NCBI GenBank assembly: GCA_910579805.1
Contig: CAJTWM010000018.1
Span: 1-64,000, forward strand
From: an uncultured Lachnospiraceae bacterium
GTDB lineage: Bacteria > Bacillota > Clostridia > Lachnospirales > Lachnospiraceae
Length of the DNA stretch: 64,000 nucleotides
Direction: 5' to 3'
Numbering within the stretch: the stretch's first letter is position 1; every line of letters begins with the position of its first letter. Under the pieces are notes generated by a model, which saw only the letters and a list, made by a program, of their open reading frames with translations, did not search any database and had not been told where the DNA came from. Below, piece by piece: positions 8,354 through 17,876 of the stretch. A program made the position numbers and the translations under genes.

Positions 8354-8683
8354 ATGATAATCGGAAATCATGACTATACTTTTGCAGAAGTGAATTATGG
8401 CGGCCTTAATAGAGGCGTGATGATCGTGATCAACCATATTGGCGCAAATAATAATACGGAGAATTACCGGTTGGGCCGCGATTATAATCCGCATGACTTA
8501 GACCCCAACTGGTATTTGAGACAGGGACACTATAGGGTGTTTTATAGGGAATTAGGTACTGCGGCGGCACGAAAACTGGAGAACGGGCAGCAGGATTGGG
8601 ATCATCATATTAACTGGCCTCGCGCAATTCATGCCCGGATCAATGGAATAGGGTATCATGCAATACGTCAGGATTTGTATTAA
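8354..8683 (+). CDS. uncharacterised small protein, last gene of the DUF2589 island
   Basis: A 109-residue protein rich in Asn, His, Tyr and Arg, without hydrophobic segments. I do not recognise the family. Features seen: an N-terminal GNHDYTF, a VMIVINHIG strand, a WYLRQGHYRVFYRELG segment and a C-terminal HARINGIGYHAIRQ. GAGGAAGGAG and AAGGGG lie upstream of the ATG. It begins 35 bases after the DUF2589 gene and is followed by a very strong hairpin, so it is probably the end of the operon. Confidence 0.6.
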   Translation: MIIGNHDYTFAEVNYGGLNRGVMIVINHIGANNNTENYRLGRDYNPHDLDPNWYLRQGHYRVFYRELGTAAARKLENGQQDWDHHINWPRAIHARINGIGYHAIRQDLY

Positions 8684-8720
8684 AGAGACCGATGAACAGA
8701 ATCAGGATTAAGATTTAAAA

Positions 8721-8765
8721 ACGTACCGCCGCCGGAACATGGTTCATGTTCCGGCGGCGGTACGT
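8721..8765 (+). terminator. 21-bp perfect hairpin ending the DUF2589 operon
   Basis: Positions 8721-8741 and 8745-8765 are exact reverse complements with a GTT loop. The stem is GC-rich (CCGCCGCCGG core). Only TGGGGAAAATTTG follows, with no T-run, so termination is likely but not certain; it could also block RNA decay or be the palindrome of a small repeat. Confidence 0.6.
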
Positions 8766-8808
8766 TGGGGAAAATTTGATTCCTGTAGGTTGGGGAAAAT
8801 TTGATTCC
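8764..8808 (+). repeat. 25-bp tandem repeat, two copies
   Basis: The 20-mer GTTGGGGAAAATTTGATTCC occurs at 8764-8783 and 8789-8808, giving a 25-bp period. The first copy overlaps the end of the perfect hairpin. Confidence 0.8.
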
Positions 8809-8812
8809 GTAC

Positions 8813-8842
8813 TTGACATATTTGCCGAAATCATGATATTTA
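8813..8842 (+). promoter_or_regulatory. sigma-A promoter of the ABC-class ATPase gene
   Basis: A perfect TTGACA (8813-8818) is followed after 18 bases by TATTTA (8837-8842), 70 bases before the start codon. It lies immediately after the tandem repeat. Confidence 0.6.
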
Positions 8843-8911
8843 AAATGGTGTATGAAACAAGGCGTTTATTGATATAAGAGCGTCTATTCTAAAGCAAATG
8901 GGGGACAAGCA

Positions 8912-10609
8912 ATGAAAACAGCAGAAGAACTTCGCACAAAACTGCGTGCTATCGATCACAGGGGGTATCCGGCATATAAAGAGTTAAAAGGAGAATATGA
9001 TTTTAGGGAATATATTCTTTCCATTGACCATGTACAGGGAGATCCGTTTGCGGCGCCGTCCAGACTGTCCGTCCGCGTATCGAAAGCAAAGGCGGGATTT
9101 CCGGCTGAATATTATGAAGAAACAGAGAAACGGATCACTTTACAGGATCATCTGACCAGATTGTTTGCAAGGCAGATAGGAGGCGGCAGTTTTCAGGCGA
9201 AAGGCTCCGGGAAGAGTGGGTTATTGTCGGTTTCCAGATGCGGTCAGGAGGTGTTGGAGCGTACTGCGTGCAGGGTAGACGGCGGGCTTGTTATTATGAG
9301 ATTTGAGGCGGGATTCCCGGCAAACGGGCGTTCCATCAATGCGGGCGAGCTGGAAAAAATGCTTTTTTCTATTTTGCCGGAGTGCGTAAAGAAAAGTCTT
9401 TACTTTGAAAGGATCAATAAAGAGGCGTTAAAAGAAGCGGTCATGCTCTGCGAAGACCAGCAGTTTATCAGGGACGGACTGGCTAAGCAGGGGCTTTGCG
9501 CTTTTATAGCGGACGGAGCCGTTTTACCGAGACAGAGCGGCGTTTCGGATAAGCCGTTAAAAGACGCGGTAAAATTCCGGTCGCCGGAGTCCATGCAGGT
9601 GTCTTTTTTGCTTCCCAATCGGGGAAAGATCACAGGAATGGGAATCCGAAAAGGGATAACGCTTTTCGTAGGCGGCGGTTATCACGGAAAATCCACGGTA
9701 TTGCAGGCGTTGCAGAATGGGGTATATAATCATATTGCGGGCGACGGCAGGGAGTTTGTGATTACGGACGAGAGTGCGGTAAAGCTTCGGGCGGAGGACG
9801 GCAGGAGCGTTTCCGATGTGGATATTTCGCCTTTTATCGCTCATTTGCCCAGCGGAAAGGATACGGGGCATTTTTCTACGGAAGATGCCAGCGGGAGCAC
9901 GTCGCAGGCAGCGGGGCTGATGGAAACGATAGAGAGCGGCAGCCGCCTGTTTTTGATCGACGAGGATACTTCGGCGACCAATTTTATGATCAGGGACAGG
10001 CTGATGCAGCAGGTGATCAGCCCTAAGGAAGAGCCGATCACGCCGTTTATTAACAGGGTAAACAGTTTGTATCAGGATCTGGGGATTTCCACAGTTCTTG
10101 TGGCGGGCAGCAGCGGTTCTTATTTTCATGTGGCGGACAGTATTGTGCAGATGAAGGAATATGTACCGATAGACATTACGGAGAAAGCCAAAGAGGCTGC
10201 CCGGAATTTTGCAGTGTTTGATACCGTAAAAGAGGCGTTTCCCGATTATATAAAGGAGCGCAGGCCCAAGCCGGACATGGCGCTGAAAAAAGAAGAGCGT
10301 CTGAAAATAAAAGCGATGGGGAAAAACGAGCTGTCGATCGCCAAAAACACCGTGGAATTGAGATATTTGGAGCAGCTTAACGACGAGGAACAGACAATGG
10401 CGCTGGGATTTATCTTAAAGCAGTTAGAATGTGAACTTTTCGACGGTAAAAAGACGTTGACACAGGCAGTGGATATGCTGGAGGGCAGACTTAGCAAAAG
10501 CGGAATGGAAAGTCTGTTTGGAAAAGGGGAGGTCAGCGCGTCTTTGGCGCGTCCGAGGCGGCAGGAAATATTCGCCTGCGTGAACCGGTATCGTAAGTTA
10601 TATTTTTAG
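8912..10609 (+). CDS. predicted ATPase of the ABC class (PF09818 type)
   Basis: A 565-residue soluble protein with the full-length architecture of the uncharacterised ABC_ATPase family. The N-terminal region (YPAYKELKGEYDF, SRLSVRV) is the family-specific part. A Walker A motif GGGYHGKST is at 254-262 and a Walker B stretch LFLIDED at about 346-352, followed by TSATNFMIRD. These place it among ABC-class ATPases without membrane domains; no transporter or partner gene is adjacent. The start follows GGGGGAC. Its function is unknown; a role in nucleic acid or RNP metabolism has been suggested for the family only by analogy. Confidence 0.85.
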   Translation: MKTAEELRTKLRAIDHRGYPAYKELKGEYDFREYILSIDHVQGDPFAAPSRLSVRVSKAKAGFPAEYYEETEKRITLQDHLTRLFARQIGGGSFQAKGSGKSGLLSVSRCGQEVLERTACRVDGGLVIMRFEAGFPANGRSINAGELEKMLFSILPECVKKSLYFERINKEALKEAVMLCEDQQFIRDGLAKQGLCAFIADGAVLPRQSGVSDKPLKDAVKFRSPESMQVSFLLPNRGKITGMGIRKGITLFVGGGYHGKSTVLQALQNGVYNHIAGDGREFVITDESAVKLRAEDGRSVSDVDISPFIAHLPSGKDTGHFSTEDASGSTSQAAGLMETIESGSRLFLIDEDTSATNFMIRDRLMQQVISPKEEPITPFINRVNSLYQDLGISTVLVAGSSGSYFHVADSIVQMKEYVPIDITEKAKEAARNFAVFDTVKEAFPDYIKERRPKPDMALKKEERLKIKAMGKNELSIAKNTVELRYLEQLNDEEQTMALGFILKQLECELFDGKKTLTQAVDMLEGRLSKSGMESLFGKGEVSASLARPRRQEIFACVNRYRKLYF

Positions 10610-10627
10610 AAAGCAATTTTCAAACAC
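10610..10627 (-). repeat. half-copy of the GTGTTTGAAAAT repeat
   Basis: AAAGCAATTTTCAAACAC differs by one T from 48728-48744, the right arm of the full palindromic element. It lies directly after the stop codon of the ATPase gene. Confidence 0.55.
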
Positions 10628-10676
10628 ACTCTAGTGTTTTGCGGACTGTTAACGCGCTGGAAAAGATGGGAGAATA

Positions 10677-10722
10677 AAAAAGATTAAAGTTTAGAAAAAT
10701 TAGTCTAAATTTTAATCTTTTT
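10677..10722 (+). terminator. intrinsic terminator
   Basis: A 19-base AT-rich stem with one mismatch (10677-10695 with 10704-10722) and a short loop ends in a T-run. It ends the ABC-class ATPase transcript. Confidence 0.8.
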
Positions 10723-11000
10723 ATTTTGCAAAAGAATAAAGAATGACAAACAATTTTGATATATATTTTTTCAAAAAAAATAAAAATTAAAAGTATTTAC
10801 AGAAAAAATATGATAAATATAAAAGAAAATGAAAAACAAAACCGTAGTTTAGCTAAAAATAAATAAAAATTTGTGATATATCAACAATTTATTTAATTGA
10901 AAATTGGCTAAAAGTTCACTTTCTACAAATGTTTTTTTGTGATATGCTACTTTCAAGAAAATTATTAACGTTTTCAAAAGATAGGAAGGGAGTAAGCAGT
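10723..11000 (+). promoter_or_regulatory. very AT-rich promoter region of the mannanase gene
   Basis: About 280 bases with long A and T runs, much richer in A+T than the rest of the window. The best promoter match is an extended -10 (TG at 10940-10941, TATGCT at 10943-10948) with no good -35. A- and T-tracts of this kind often act as UP elements or bend DNA, so regulated expression is plausible. No cre-like or other operator could be recognised with confidence. Confidence 0.45.
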
Positions 11001-14000
11001 ATGGTATTTGGGAGAGTGAAAAAGATACTGAGGAAGAGCATTACGATATTGATGGCGTCAGCTATGATAGTAACCTCCGTGCCTCAGGCATCTATTTCGG
11101 CAGCGGCGGCTGAAACGCAGGAACTGCAGACTGCGGAGACAGCGTCAGAAACGGAAAAAGAGGAAACGGGAACACCGGAAGAAGTTAGCGGAGACGGTAC
11201 GGAGCAGATTACGGAAACGCAAGAAAGCGGCGCCGTACAAGGCGGGACGGAAGAAGGAGGGAACGAAGCCGACAAAAAGGAAGAGACGACAGAGGACGCC
11301 GGACAGGAAGACGAAAGCGAAGGAGGCTCTGAAGAGCAGACAACGGAAGAAGTCTCTGAAGGCGAAACCGTAGAAAACACGGAAGCGGAAGAAGAAACGC
11401 CGGAACCTGCGCTGGACGGCGAAGAGGGTACGGCTGCCGCTAATATGGCGCTGCGCTTTGAAGTGAAAGCAGCCGCCGGAGAGTGGGTAGATTCGATACA
11501 GACTGACATAACAGGGTTTTCGGAAGTTACAAACTTAAACAGGGATTATACGGTCAGCTATGATCTCTATATTCCGAAGACGGCGGATTTTACAGGAAAT
11601 TATTATGTGAAGCCGGTCACAAAATTAAACGGTACTGTGGATGGCGAAGCGGCAAGCTGGCAATGGACAGACGGTGAAGGCGGAGTAAATGTGGGAAAAA
11701 GTGATTTTCAGGAGGATGCGGAAAATCCGGATCTGCTGAAATACACTTTTTCAGGGAAATTAGGAGAGGCATCAGAGGCTTATCAGGGAATCGATGCGGT
11801 CGTAGTAGCGGCAGGAACAAGCGACTGTACTTATGACGGCGTAATTTTTGTGGATAATGTAAAGGTTTCGGATGCGGACGGAAAAGAACTGGCGGCACAG
11901 GACTTTACCGGATATAGCGGCGCAGTGGAATTGGGGAATATGGACGGCGTAGGCGGCGGTGAAGGCGACGACGGCCCCGGTCAGGAACAGACCAAGGTTA
12001 TTTATGAACAAAATTTTGACGCCATCACGGATCTGACTGAGCTTGGATCAGGGGATCTGGGGACAAATTCCGATAATACCAAACCTGAACTGGCAGAGAT
12101 TGCATCGGGAAATAAAGCGTTGAAATATACGACTGACTTGTCAAACAGCGAGGGGTGGACGACGGTCTTCCAACCGGAGTTTCAGCTGGCGGGAGGATAC
12201 ACCGAGAAGATCACGGATAAAGCGAACATGAGTTTTGACGTATATATTCCCGCTGAGAAAGCGGATAGCAATATCAAAACCATGAAGGCGCAGGCGGTAG
12301 TAAAATGTGGTGCGGACTGGGCATGGACAACGCAGCAGACATGGCTTTCTTATACAGAGACAGACTTTCAGGACGCCGAAGAGGCGCCCGGCTATAAAAA
12401 AGTCCATGTATCCATCGATTTGGATGATTTTAAAGATACGGAGGGAAATAACAAAACCATTGCGGATATCATCCCTCTTTATGCGGTGATCCCTTGTTTT
12501 GCGGGAGACACCAGCGCATATGAAGGCGATATTTATTTGGACAATCTGGTGGTAACGGCATATAACAAAAGTTCGGAAGAACCGCCTGTCATTGTGGACG
12601 AGGATGTGACGCTGTCTTTGGAGGCTTCGGCATGGTCAGCGGATCTTGAAGAAGAGGACTGGTTATATTCAGGCAGTAAAGCCGTAGGCAATATTACAGC
12701 CGGAGAGCAGACGATGCTGTCCTTGTCCGTAGATTATACGGGTAATGCAGGAGAAGGATGGAGCGAGGCAAAATTCGGCTATACACATCCGGAGGAAGTA
12801 AGCTCCATGAACGGTTATAATACTTTGAAAGCAGATCTGTATTACAAACCGTCCAATAAGACCAAGGGAAATTTTGCAGTCAAAGTATTTTGCGGCAGCC
12901 TTGGCATCGATAAAAATGTAACGGTAGCGGAAGGAACGCCGGTAGAAGGGATTCCGGATCTGGAAGGCTATTATAAGACAGAGGTGGAAATTAGTTTTAA
13001 GACAAAGGACGCGGCTTTCCGTACCCTTACGCTTGGAATTGTAGGGCAGAATACGGATTATAAAGGCGATATTCTTTTGGACCATATGAGATTTACGCAG
13101 GTGATTGCGGAAGATATTTATGTTGATTCTACTGTGAAAGTGAAAAAGGGAGACGGAATCGTGGTGTCGGAAGATGGCAGGAGCCTGACTACGGCGAGCA
13201 AAAATACGGTGGCAATTCCGACGGAGGTATCATTAGTAGATGCGGAAGCGATCGAAGCGACGAAGAATTTATACGCTTATTTAGAAGCGGTAGGAAAATC
13301 GGACAGCGTTATTTTCGGACATCAAAATGACACCCATCATAAAGCGGGAAGTAAAGAGGACGGTTTCTCTAATTCGGATACGAAAGACGTAACAGGTTCG
13401 ATTGCGGGCGTAGTCGGTATCGATACGCTTTCCCTTACCGGAAATGAAGCGTCTGATTGGGATACGCCTTATGAGGAAAGAATCAATAAAGTTGTGCAGA
13501 TCACGAAAGAAGCGGCCGCGGAGGGCGCGATCGTTACCTTGTCGGCGCATATGCCGAACTTTGCGCTGATCGACGAAAAGGTAAAGAAGTTTGAAGAAAA
13601 CGGAAAAACAGGAGATAAGCAGGAAACATTAGGATACTGGGAGACTGACGGTAAAAAGATTTATAATTTCTCGGGATATACGCCGGGTGAATTGTCAGGA
13701 AACGTAGTAGAAAGAATTATGCCCGGACAGGATCTGAACTATCTTTACACGGCATATCTGGATATGGTCGCGGATTATGCAAAAGCGGTGGAAGGCGACG
13801 GGATCACGATTTTGTTCCGCCCTCTTCACGAGAATACGGGCAGTTGGTTCTGGTGGGGCGCAGCGTTCTGCGACGAGACGGCTTATATTAATTTATACCG
13901 TTATACGGTAGACTACTTGAAAGAAACGAAAGACGTACATAATCTTCTCTATGTATACGGGCCGGGAAGCGAAGCCGAAAGCGCAGCGGATTATGCGGTC

Positions 14001-17000
14001 AGGTATCCGGGAGACGCTTATGTGGATATGATCGGCTACGATCTTTATCACAGCACGCCCACGCAGGAGAATGAAGCGGCTTATCTTGCAAACGTGAAAA
14101 AGCAAAATTCGATCCTGCGCGAGTTTGCGGCGGAGCATCATAAGCTTTATGCGATCACGGAAACGGGCGTTGCCAACGGTAAAATTGCATTACTGCCTTC
14201 AGGCAATGAAGTACAGGATTGGTATATGAAGCTGTTAGAGGCAGTGAGCGAGGATAAGACGGCAGGCGGCGTAAACGGCGGCGTATGTTATCTGCTTGTC
14301 TGGGCGAATTTCAGTGAGTCGGACGGTTTCTATCTGCCGTTTGTATTGGAGAAAAAAGAAGACGGCGTCCTTTACGGACATGAAACGTTAGACGATTTTA
14401 TCAATTTCTATAATGACGGCCGAAGCGTATTTGCAACGGATATGAACAACGGTTTTACAAAGATACAGGGCGTAACGAATACTACGAAACCGGATCGGGC
14501 GGCAGGATATATCATAGCGCCGAAAGCAGGGGAAAGAATCCTTGCGGAAACAACGATTCAGGCAAGAATTACAGGCGTTTCCGAAACGGCGGATGTACGT
14601 TTCGAATTGACGAGCGAGAATGACGCGGATCTTAAGGTAACGCTGAAAGCGGCATACAATCAGGCTACTTCCTATTGGGAGGCGGCACTGGGAAAAGAAG
14701 ATCTGGAAAAACTCGGCGCAGCGCTCGGTTCAATCACGCTTTTGGTAAATGAAGTAGAGACGGCAAAGACAAATGTGTTGTTCAATATGCCGGAAAAAGA
14801 GAGTAATCCTTTAGTACCGGATGATTTTGAAGACTATGGCGGCAGCAATAAACTGCTTCGGAGCGCGTGGGCAGGGAATAAAGAGACTTCGAGCAGCATC
14901 GGACTCAATCTGACCAAGGAAAAAGACAAGGTATTCGGCGGCAGCTACGGTCTGGAGATGGATATTACGCTTGCGGCATCTACCGCATGGGCAGGCGCGA
15001 CCAAGAATATGGATCAGGCCGATTGGAGCAGCGTCAATGCGCTGGAGTTTTATACGATACCGGAGAAAAACGGACAAAAGGTCGTAGTACAGGTTACAAG
15101 CGGCGGTGAAGTATTTGAAGTTTATATGCAGGAATATCCGGCTTATGTAGAAGCGGCGAAAAAAGATATGCCGGTAAAAGTTACAGTTCCATTCTCCTGT
15201 TTTGTAGGAAGAGATGACCCGAAAGCCGTTTTTAAGGCGAATGCAATAGACAGCATCGGTTTATGGTGTAATGCGGTTGCAGTGGAAGGAGTCGAGTTCC
15301 CTCTTCATACCGTACTGTACTATGACGAGATCAAAGCGGTAACTACGGATCAAACGCAAGTCAGTGTAGAAGAATATACCGGACCTGAAAATCCGGACAA
15401 TCCGGATAACCCCGACAAGCCCGATAAGCCGGATAACCCGGATGATCCCGGAAAAAGAGAAGGAATCTGGATCGAGGAGATCGAGGCACAGACTTATACA
15501 GGAAAAGCGGTCAAACCGGAGGTCATTGTATATGACAGCGGAAAACAGCTTGTAAAAAATAAAGATTACACGGTAAGTTATAGAGATAATACGAATGCCG
15601 GAGAAGCCAAGGTCATTGTGAAAGGAAAAGGAAATTATGGAGAACAGCTTGAGAAGGCCTTTACGATCCTTCCGAAAAACCTTGGAGAAGTGACCGTATC
15701 AGTACCGGAAGCGGTTGCTTATAAGAACAGTGAACAGACTATAAAAGTTACGGTAAAAGACGGCAAAAGAACATTGAAACTGAATAAGGATTATGAATTG
15801 CGTTTCCGTGCGGAAACCATTGGAAACGATACGGATGAAGGAAACGGTGCGGAAGGTACAAAAGTAGATAAGATCCGTGCAAAGGAGGAAGGCGTTTATA
15901 CCGTTAAAATCGTAGCGGGCAGCAGCGGAAACTATACAGGAGAAACATCCGTATCCTTTATGATCACGACAAAGACGCTTTTAACAAAAGCAAAGGTCAT
16001 CCTGCCTTCCAACAGTTTGGAATATGCGGACGGAAAAGAGGTTGTCTTTGATCCTGAACAGATAAAGGTAAAAGTAGGCAGTAAAGAGATTGCCCGTGTT
16101 TCAGAGGACGGAAAGATTAATTATGAGATTTCTTATGAGAACAATGTTAACGTAGGAAAAGAAGCGTATGTTGTGATCAGGGCAGGCGCGGACAGCGAGT
16201 ATGCAGGAAGCGTAAAGAAGAAGTTTGCAGTAACGGGAGAGGCTTTTAACGCTAAGACGGTGATGATAGAATCTTTCCGGACGAAGGCGGATTATAACGG
16301 CCAAAAGATTCTTCAGGATTCCATGGTTCTTTATAACAAAGCGAAATTTGAAGCTGCCGGAACGGATGCGGAAAAACAGGCCGCTAAACTGACGGAGGGC
16401 GTAGATTATGAGCTTTCCTATAAGAATAATGAAAAGGCAGGAAAAGCGACGCTGACTATCACCGGAATGGGAAGATACGCCGGAAAGATCACAAAGGCTT
16501 ATACGATCACAAAGGTGACTTTGACGGCAGACATGGTAGAAAATAAGGCCGTTACCGTAAAACACAGCAAAGACGGCGCGAAGCCGGATGTGAAGATCAC
16601 TTATAACGGTATGGTATTGGTGAACGGAAAAGATTACACGCTTTCTTATACTAACAATAAAAACATCACTACGGCTGATAAAAAAGCATATATCACGGTA
16701 AACGGCAAGGGAAATTATGCAGGAAAACTGGATAAGATCGTAGAAATGACGATCGAGCCTAAGTCTTTACGGAGCGGGGACATTACCGTCGTAGTGCCGG
16801 ATATGAAATATAAGGCGGGTATACAAGAGTATAAACCGGTACCGGTGGTATATGACAACGGAAAGAAGCTGAAAAAGGGAACGGATTATCAGGTTACCTA
16901 TGTGAAGAATACAAAAGAAGACGTGGGAGTGATCGGCGGCGAAGGCAATCCGGCGGAGTACGAGGCCACCGTGATCATTACGGCGGTAGAGGGTAAGAAC

Positions 17001-17390
17001 TATTATGTGGAAGAAGGCGCGGACGAAACCGAAAAGGCAGAGAACAATACGAGAAGAGCCGCTTTCCGCATTACCGCTAAGATGATCAAGGACGCGAAAG
17101 TGGAAGTGATCAATAAGCAGAGTTTTCAGATACAGGGAGTAGTACCTAAAAAAACGGACCTTAAAGTAACTTTCGGAAAAGATAAAGAGATCGTAACAAA
17201 CGAAGAGTATGATATTGTTTCCTGTACGAAGAACGAGAAAAAGGGAACGGCAGTCATGGTCATTCAGGGAAAAGGACAGTACGGCGGTACAAAGACTGTA
17301 AAATTTGCGATCGGCGCCAGAGGAATGGAGACATTTAAAGAAAAAATGAAAGAAGCGGCCGAATCCATGACAAAGGCGTTGGGATTTTAA
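11001..17390 (+). CDS. large secreted modular GH26 beta-mannanase
   Basis: A 2,129-residue exported protein. In order: signal peptide (about 1-36); a long acidic Glu/Thr/Gly linker (37-145); three beta-sandwich modules resembling mannan-binding CBMs (about 150-310, 330-530, 534-705); a GH26 catalytic domain (about 746-1150); a further CBM-like module (1269-1450); a Pro-Asp-Asn linker (near 1460-1485); and six or seven repeats of the NGKxLVxxKDYTVSYxNNxNAG type to the end. The presumed acid/base is Glu944 in RPLHENTGSWFWWG and the nucleophile Glu1054 in ITETGVANG. It should cleave beta-1,4-mannans outside the cell. There is no LPXTG or SLH anchor, so attachment would depend on the C-terminal repeats. 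The start follows GGAAGGGAG. Confidence 0.9.
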   Translation: MVFGRVKKILRKSITILMASAMIVTSVPQASISAAAAETQELQTAETASETEKEETGTPEEVSGDGTEQITETQESGAVQGGTEEGGNEADKKEETTEDAGQEDESEGGSEEQTTEEVSEGETVENTEAEEETPEPALDGEEGTAAANMALRFEVKAAAGEWVDSIQTDITGFSEVTNLNRDYTVSYDLYIPKTADFTGNYYVKPVTKLNGTVDGEAASWQWTDGEGGVNVGKSDFQEDAENPDLLKYTFSGKLGEASEAYQGIDAVVVAAGTSDCTYDGVIFVDNVKVSDADGKELAAQDFTGYSGAVELGNMDGVGGGEGDDGPGQEQTKVIYEQNFDAITDLTELGSGDLGTNSDNTKPELAEIASGNKALKYTTDLSNSEGWTTVFQPEFQLAGGYTEKITDKANMSFDVYIPAEKADSNIKTMKAQAVVKCGADWAWTTQQTWLSYTETDFQDAEEAPGYKKVHVSIDLDDFKDTEGNNKTIADIIPLYAVIPCFAGDTSAYEGDIYLDNLVVTAYNKSSEEPPVIVDEDVTLSLEASAWSADLEEEDWLYSGSKAVGNITAGEQTMLSLSVDYTGNAGEGWSEAKFGYTHPEEVSSMNGYNTLKADLYYKPSNKTKGNFAVKVFCGSLGIDKNVTVAEGTPVEGIPDLEGYYKTEVEISFKTKDAAFRTLTLGIVGQNTDYKGDILLDHMRFTQVIAEDIYVDSTVKVKKGDGIVVSEDGRSLTTASKNTVAIPTEVSLVDAEAIEATKNLYAYLEAVGKSDSVIFGHQNDTHHKAGSKEDGFSNSDTKDVTGSIAGVVGIDTLSLTGNEASDWDTPYEERINKVVQITKEAAAEGAIVTLSAHMPNFALIDEKVKKFEENGKTGDKQETLGYWETDGKKIYNFSGYTPGELSGNVVERIMPGQDLNYLYTAYLDMVADYAKAVEGDGITILFRPLHENTGSWFWWGAAFCDETAYINLYRYTVDYLKETKDVHNLLYVYGPGSEAESAADYAVRYPGDAYVDMIGYDLYHSTPTQENEAAYLANVKKQNSILREFAAEHHKLYAITETGVANGKIALLPSGNEVQDWYMKLLEAVSEDKTAGGVNGGVCYLLVWANFSESDGFYLPFVLEKKEDGVLYGHETLDDFINFYNDGRSVFATDMNNGFTKIQGVTNTTKPDRAAGYIIAPKAGERILAETTIQARITGVSETADVRFELTSENDADLKVTLKAAYNQATSYWEAALGKEDLEKLGAALGSITLLVNEVETAKTNVLFNMPEKESNPLVPDDFEDYGGSNKLLRSAWAGNKETSSSIGLNLTKEKDKVFGGSYGLEMDITLAASTAWAGATKNMDQADWSSVNALEFYTIPEKNGQKVVVQVTSGGEVFEVYMQEYPAYVEAAKKDMPVKVTVPFSCFVGRDDPKAVFKANAIDSIGLWCNAVAVEGVEFPLHTVLYYDEIKAVTTDQTQVSVEEYTGPENPDNPDNPDKPDKPDNPDDPGKREGIWIEEIEAQTYTGKAVKPEVIVYDSGKQLVKNKDYTVSYRDNTNAGEAKVIVKGKGNYGEQLEKAFTILPKNLGEVTVSVPEAVAYKNSEQTIKVTVKDGKRTLKLNKDYELRFRAETIGNDTDEGNGAEGTKVDKIRAKEEGVYTVKIVAGSSGNYTGETSVSFMITTKTLLTKAKVILPSNSLEYADGKEVVFDPEQIKVKVGSKEIARVSEDGKINYEISYENNVNVGKEAYVVIRAGADSEYAGSVKKKFAVTGEAFNAKTVMIESFRTKADYNGQKILQDSMVLYNKAKFEAAGTDAEKQAAKLTEGVDYELSYKNNEKAGKATLTITGMGRYAGKITKAYTITKVTLTADMVENKAVTVKHSKDGAKPDVKITYNGMVLVNGKDYTLSYTNNKNITTADKKAYITVNGKGNYAGKLDKIVEMTIEPKSLRSGDITVVVPDMKYKAGIQEYKPVPVVYDNGKKLKKGTDYQVTYVKNTKEDVGVIGGEGNPAEYEATVIITAVEGKNYYVEEGADETEKAENNTRRAAFRITAKMIKDAKVEVINKQSFQIQGVVPKKTDLKVTFGKDKEIVTNEEYDIVSCTKNEKKGTAVMVIQGKGQYGGTKTVKFAIGARGMETFKEKMKEAAESMTKALGF

Positions 17391-17399
17391 AAGAAAGAA

Positions 17400-17429
17400 T
17401 TGACATTTCCTAAACCACGGCTATATAAT
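17400..17429 (+). promoter_or_regulatory. strong sigma-A promoter of the T-box/ileS transcript
   Basis: TTGACA (17400-17405) and TATAAT (17424-17429), both perfect, are separated by 18 bases. It starts 10 bases after the mannanase stop codon. Confidence 0.85.
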
Positions 17430-17451
17430 ATATAGCAAATATAAAACCGGA

Positions 17452-17789
17452 AAGACATTGACGAAGAGAGTAGGCAGTTATTGAAGCTCCAGCGAGCCGG
17501 AGAGGGTGGAAGTCCGGTGCAAGTAGAGGGCTGTCGAAAATCACTTCCGAGTTGCAGGTCCGAACCGCTGCCGGTAGCAGGTATGGTAAGAGCACCAAAC
17601 AGCGTGTGCTTTGGCAGAAAGTAGGAACTGACGGTTCTCCGCCGTTAAGGGAGCGCATATGAAACTGTTTCTATTCCGTATGGCGGCAAAAAGATTTGTG
17701 ACGAAGCCCTGACCGGAAACAGGGAGTATGTTTGTAACAGGTGGTATCACGGGATTTTGCCCCGTCCTTTTACAGGACGGGGTTTTTTT
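17452..17789 (+). promoter_or_regulatory. isoleucine T-box leader with terminator
   Basis: The RNA contains a T-box stem I (GAAGAGAGTAGGCAG, then GAGCCGGAGAGGGTGGAAG) with an ATC isoleucine codon at 17540-17542 in the expected specifier-loop position. It also has the T-box sequence AACAGGTGGTATCACGGGA (17736-17754), close to the consensus that pairs with the tRNA acceptor end, and a terminator hairpin CCCCGTCCT/AGGACGGGG (17760-17768, 17774-17782) with seven Ts. Uncharged tRNA-Ile should favour the antiterminator and allow ileS transcription. The 5' edge is approximate. Confidence 0.92.
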
Positions 17790-17816
17790 ATGCACACGGG
17801 CATCCGGAGGAAGATT

Positions 17817-17876
17817 GTCAGCCGGCGCTGACGGGTACCCGGCGCGCGAGCAGGGGAAGACGGCTCTTCCCTGCTC
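17817..17876 (+). other. two extra hairpins between the T-box terminator and ileS
   Basis: GTCAGC-CGGC-GCTGAC (17817-17832) is a perfect 6-bp hairpin, and 17848-17860 pairs with 17865-17876 over 12 bp with one bulged G. They lie in the 147 bases after the terminator and before the ileS start. Neither has a U-run. Their role is unknown. Confidence 0.45.

Noticed and set aside
10723..11000. Replication origin or phage attachment site in the AT-rich gap
   Set aside because: No DnaA boxes in an array, no att-like direct repeats and no integrase; the region fits a promoter.
11084..11509. 141-residue minus frame rich in Ser and Val opposite the mannanase linker
   Set aside because: It is the mirror of the Glu/Thr/Gly-rich linker codons; low complexity explains the open frame.
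17452..17789. Cobalamin riboswitch
   Set aside because: GCCGGAGAGGGTGGAAGTCCGG first suggested one, but the T-box sequence, ATC specifier and position before ileS identify a T-box.
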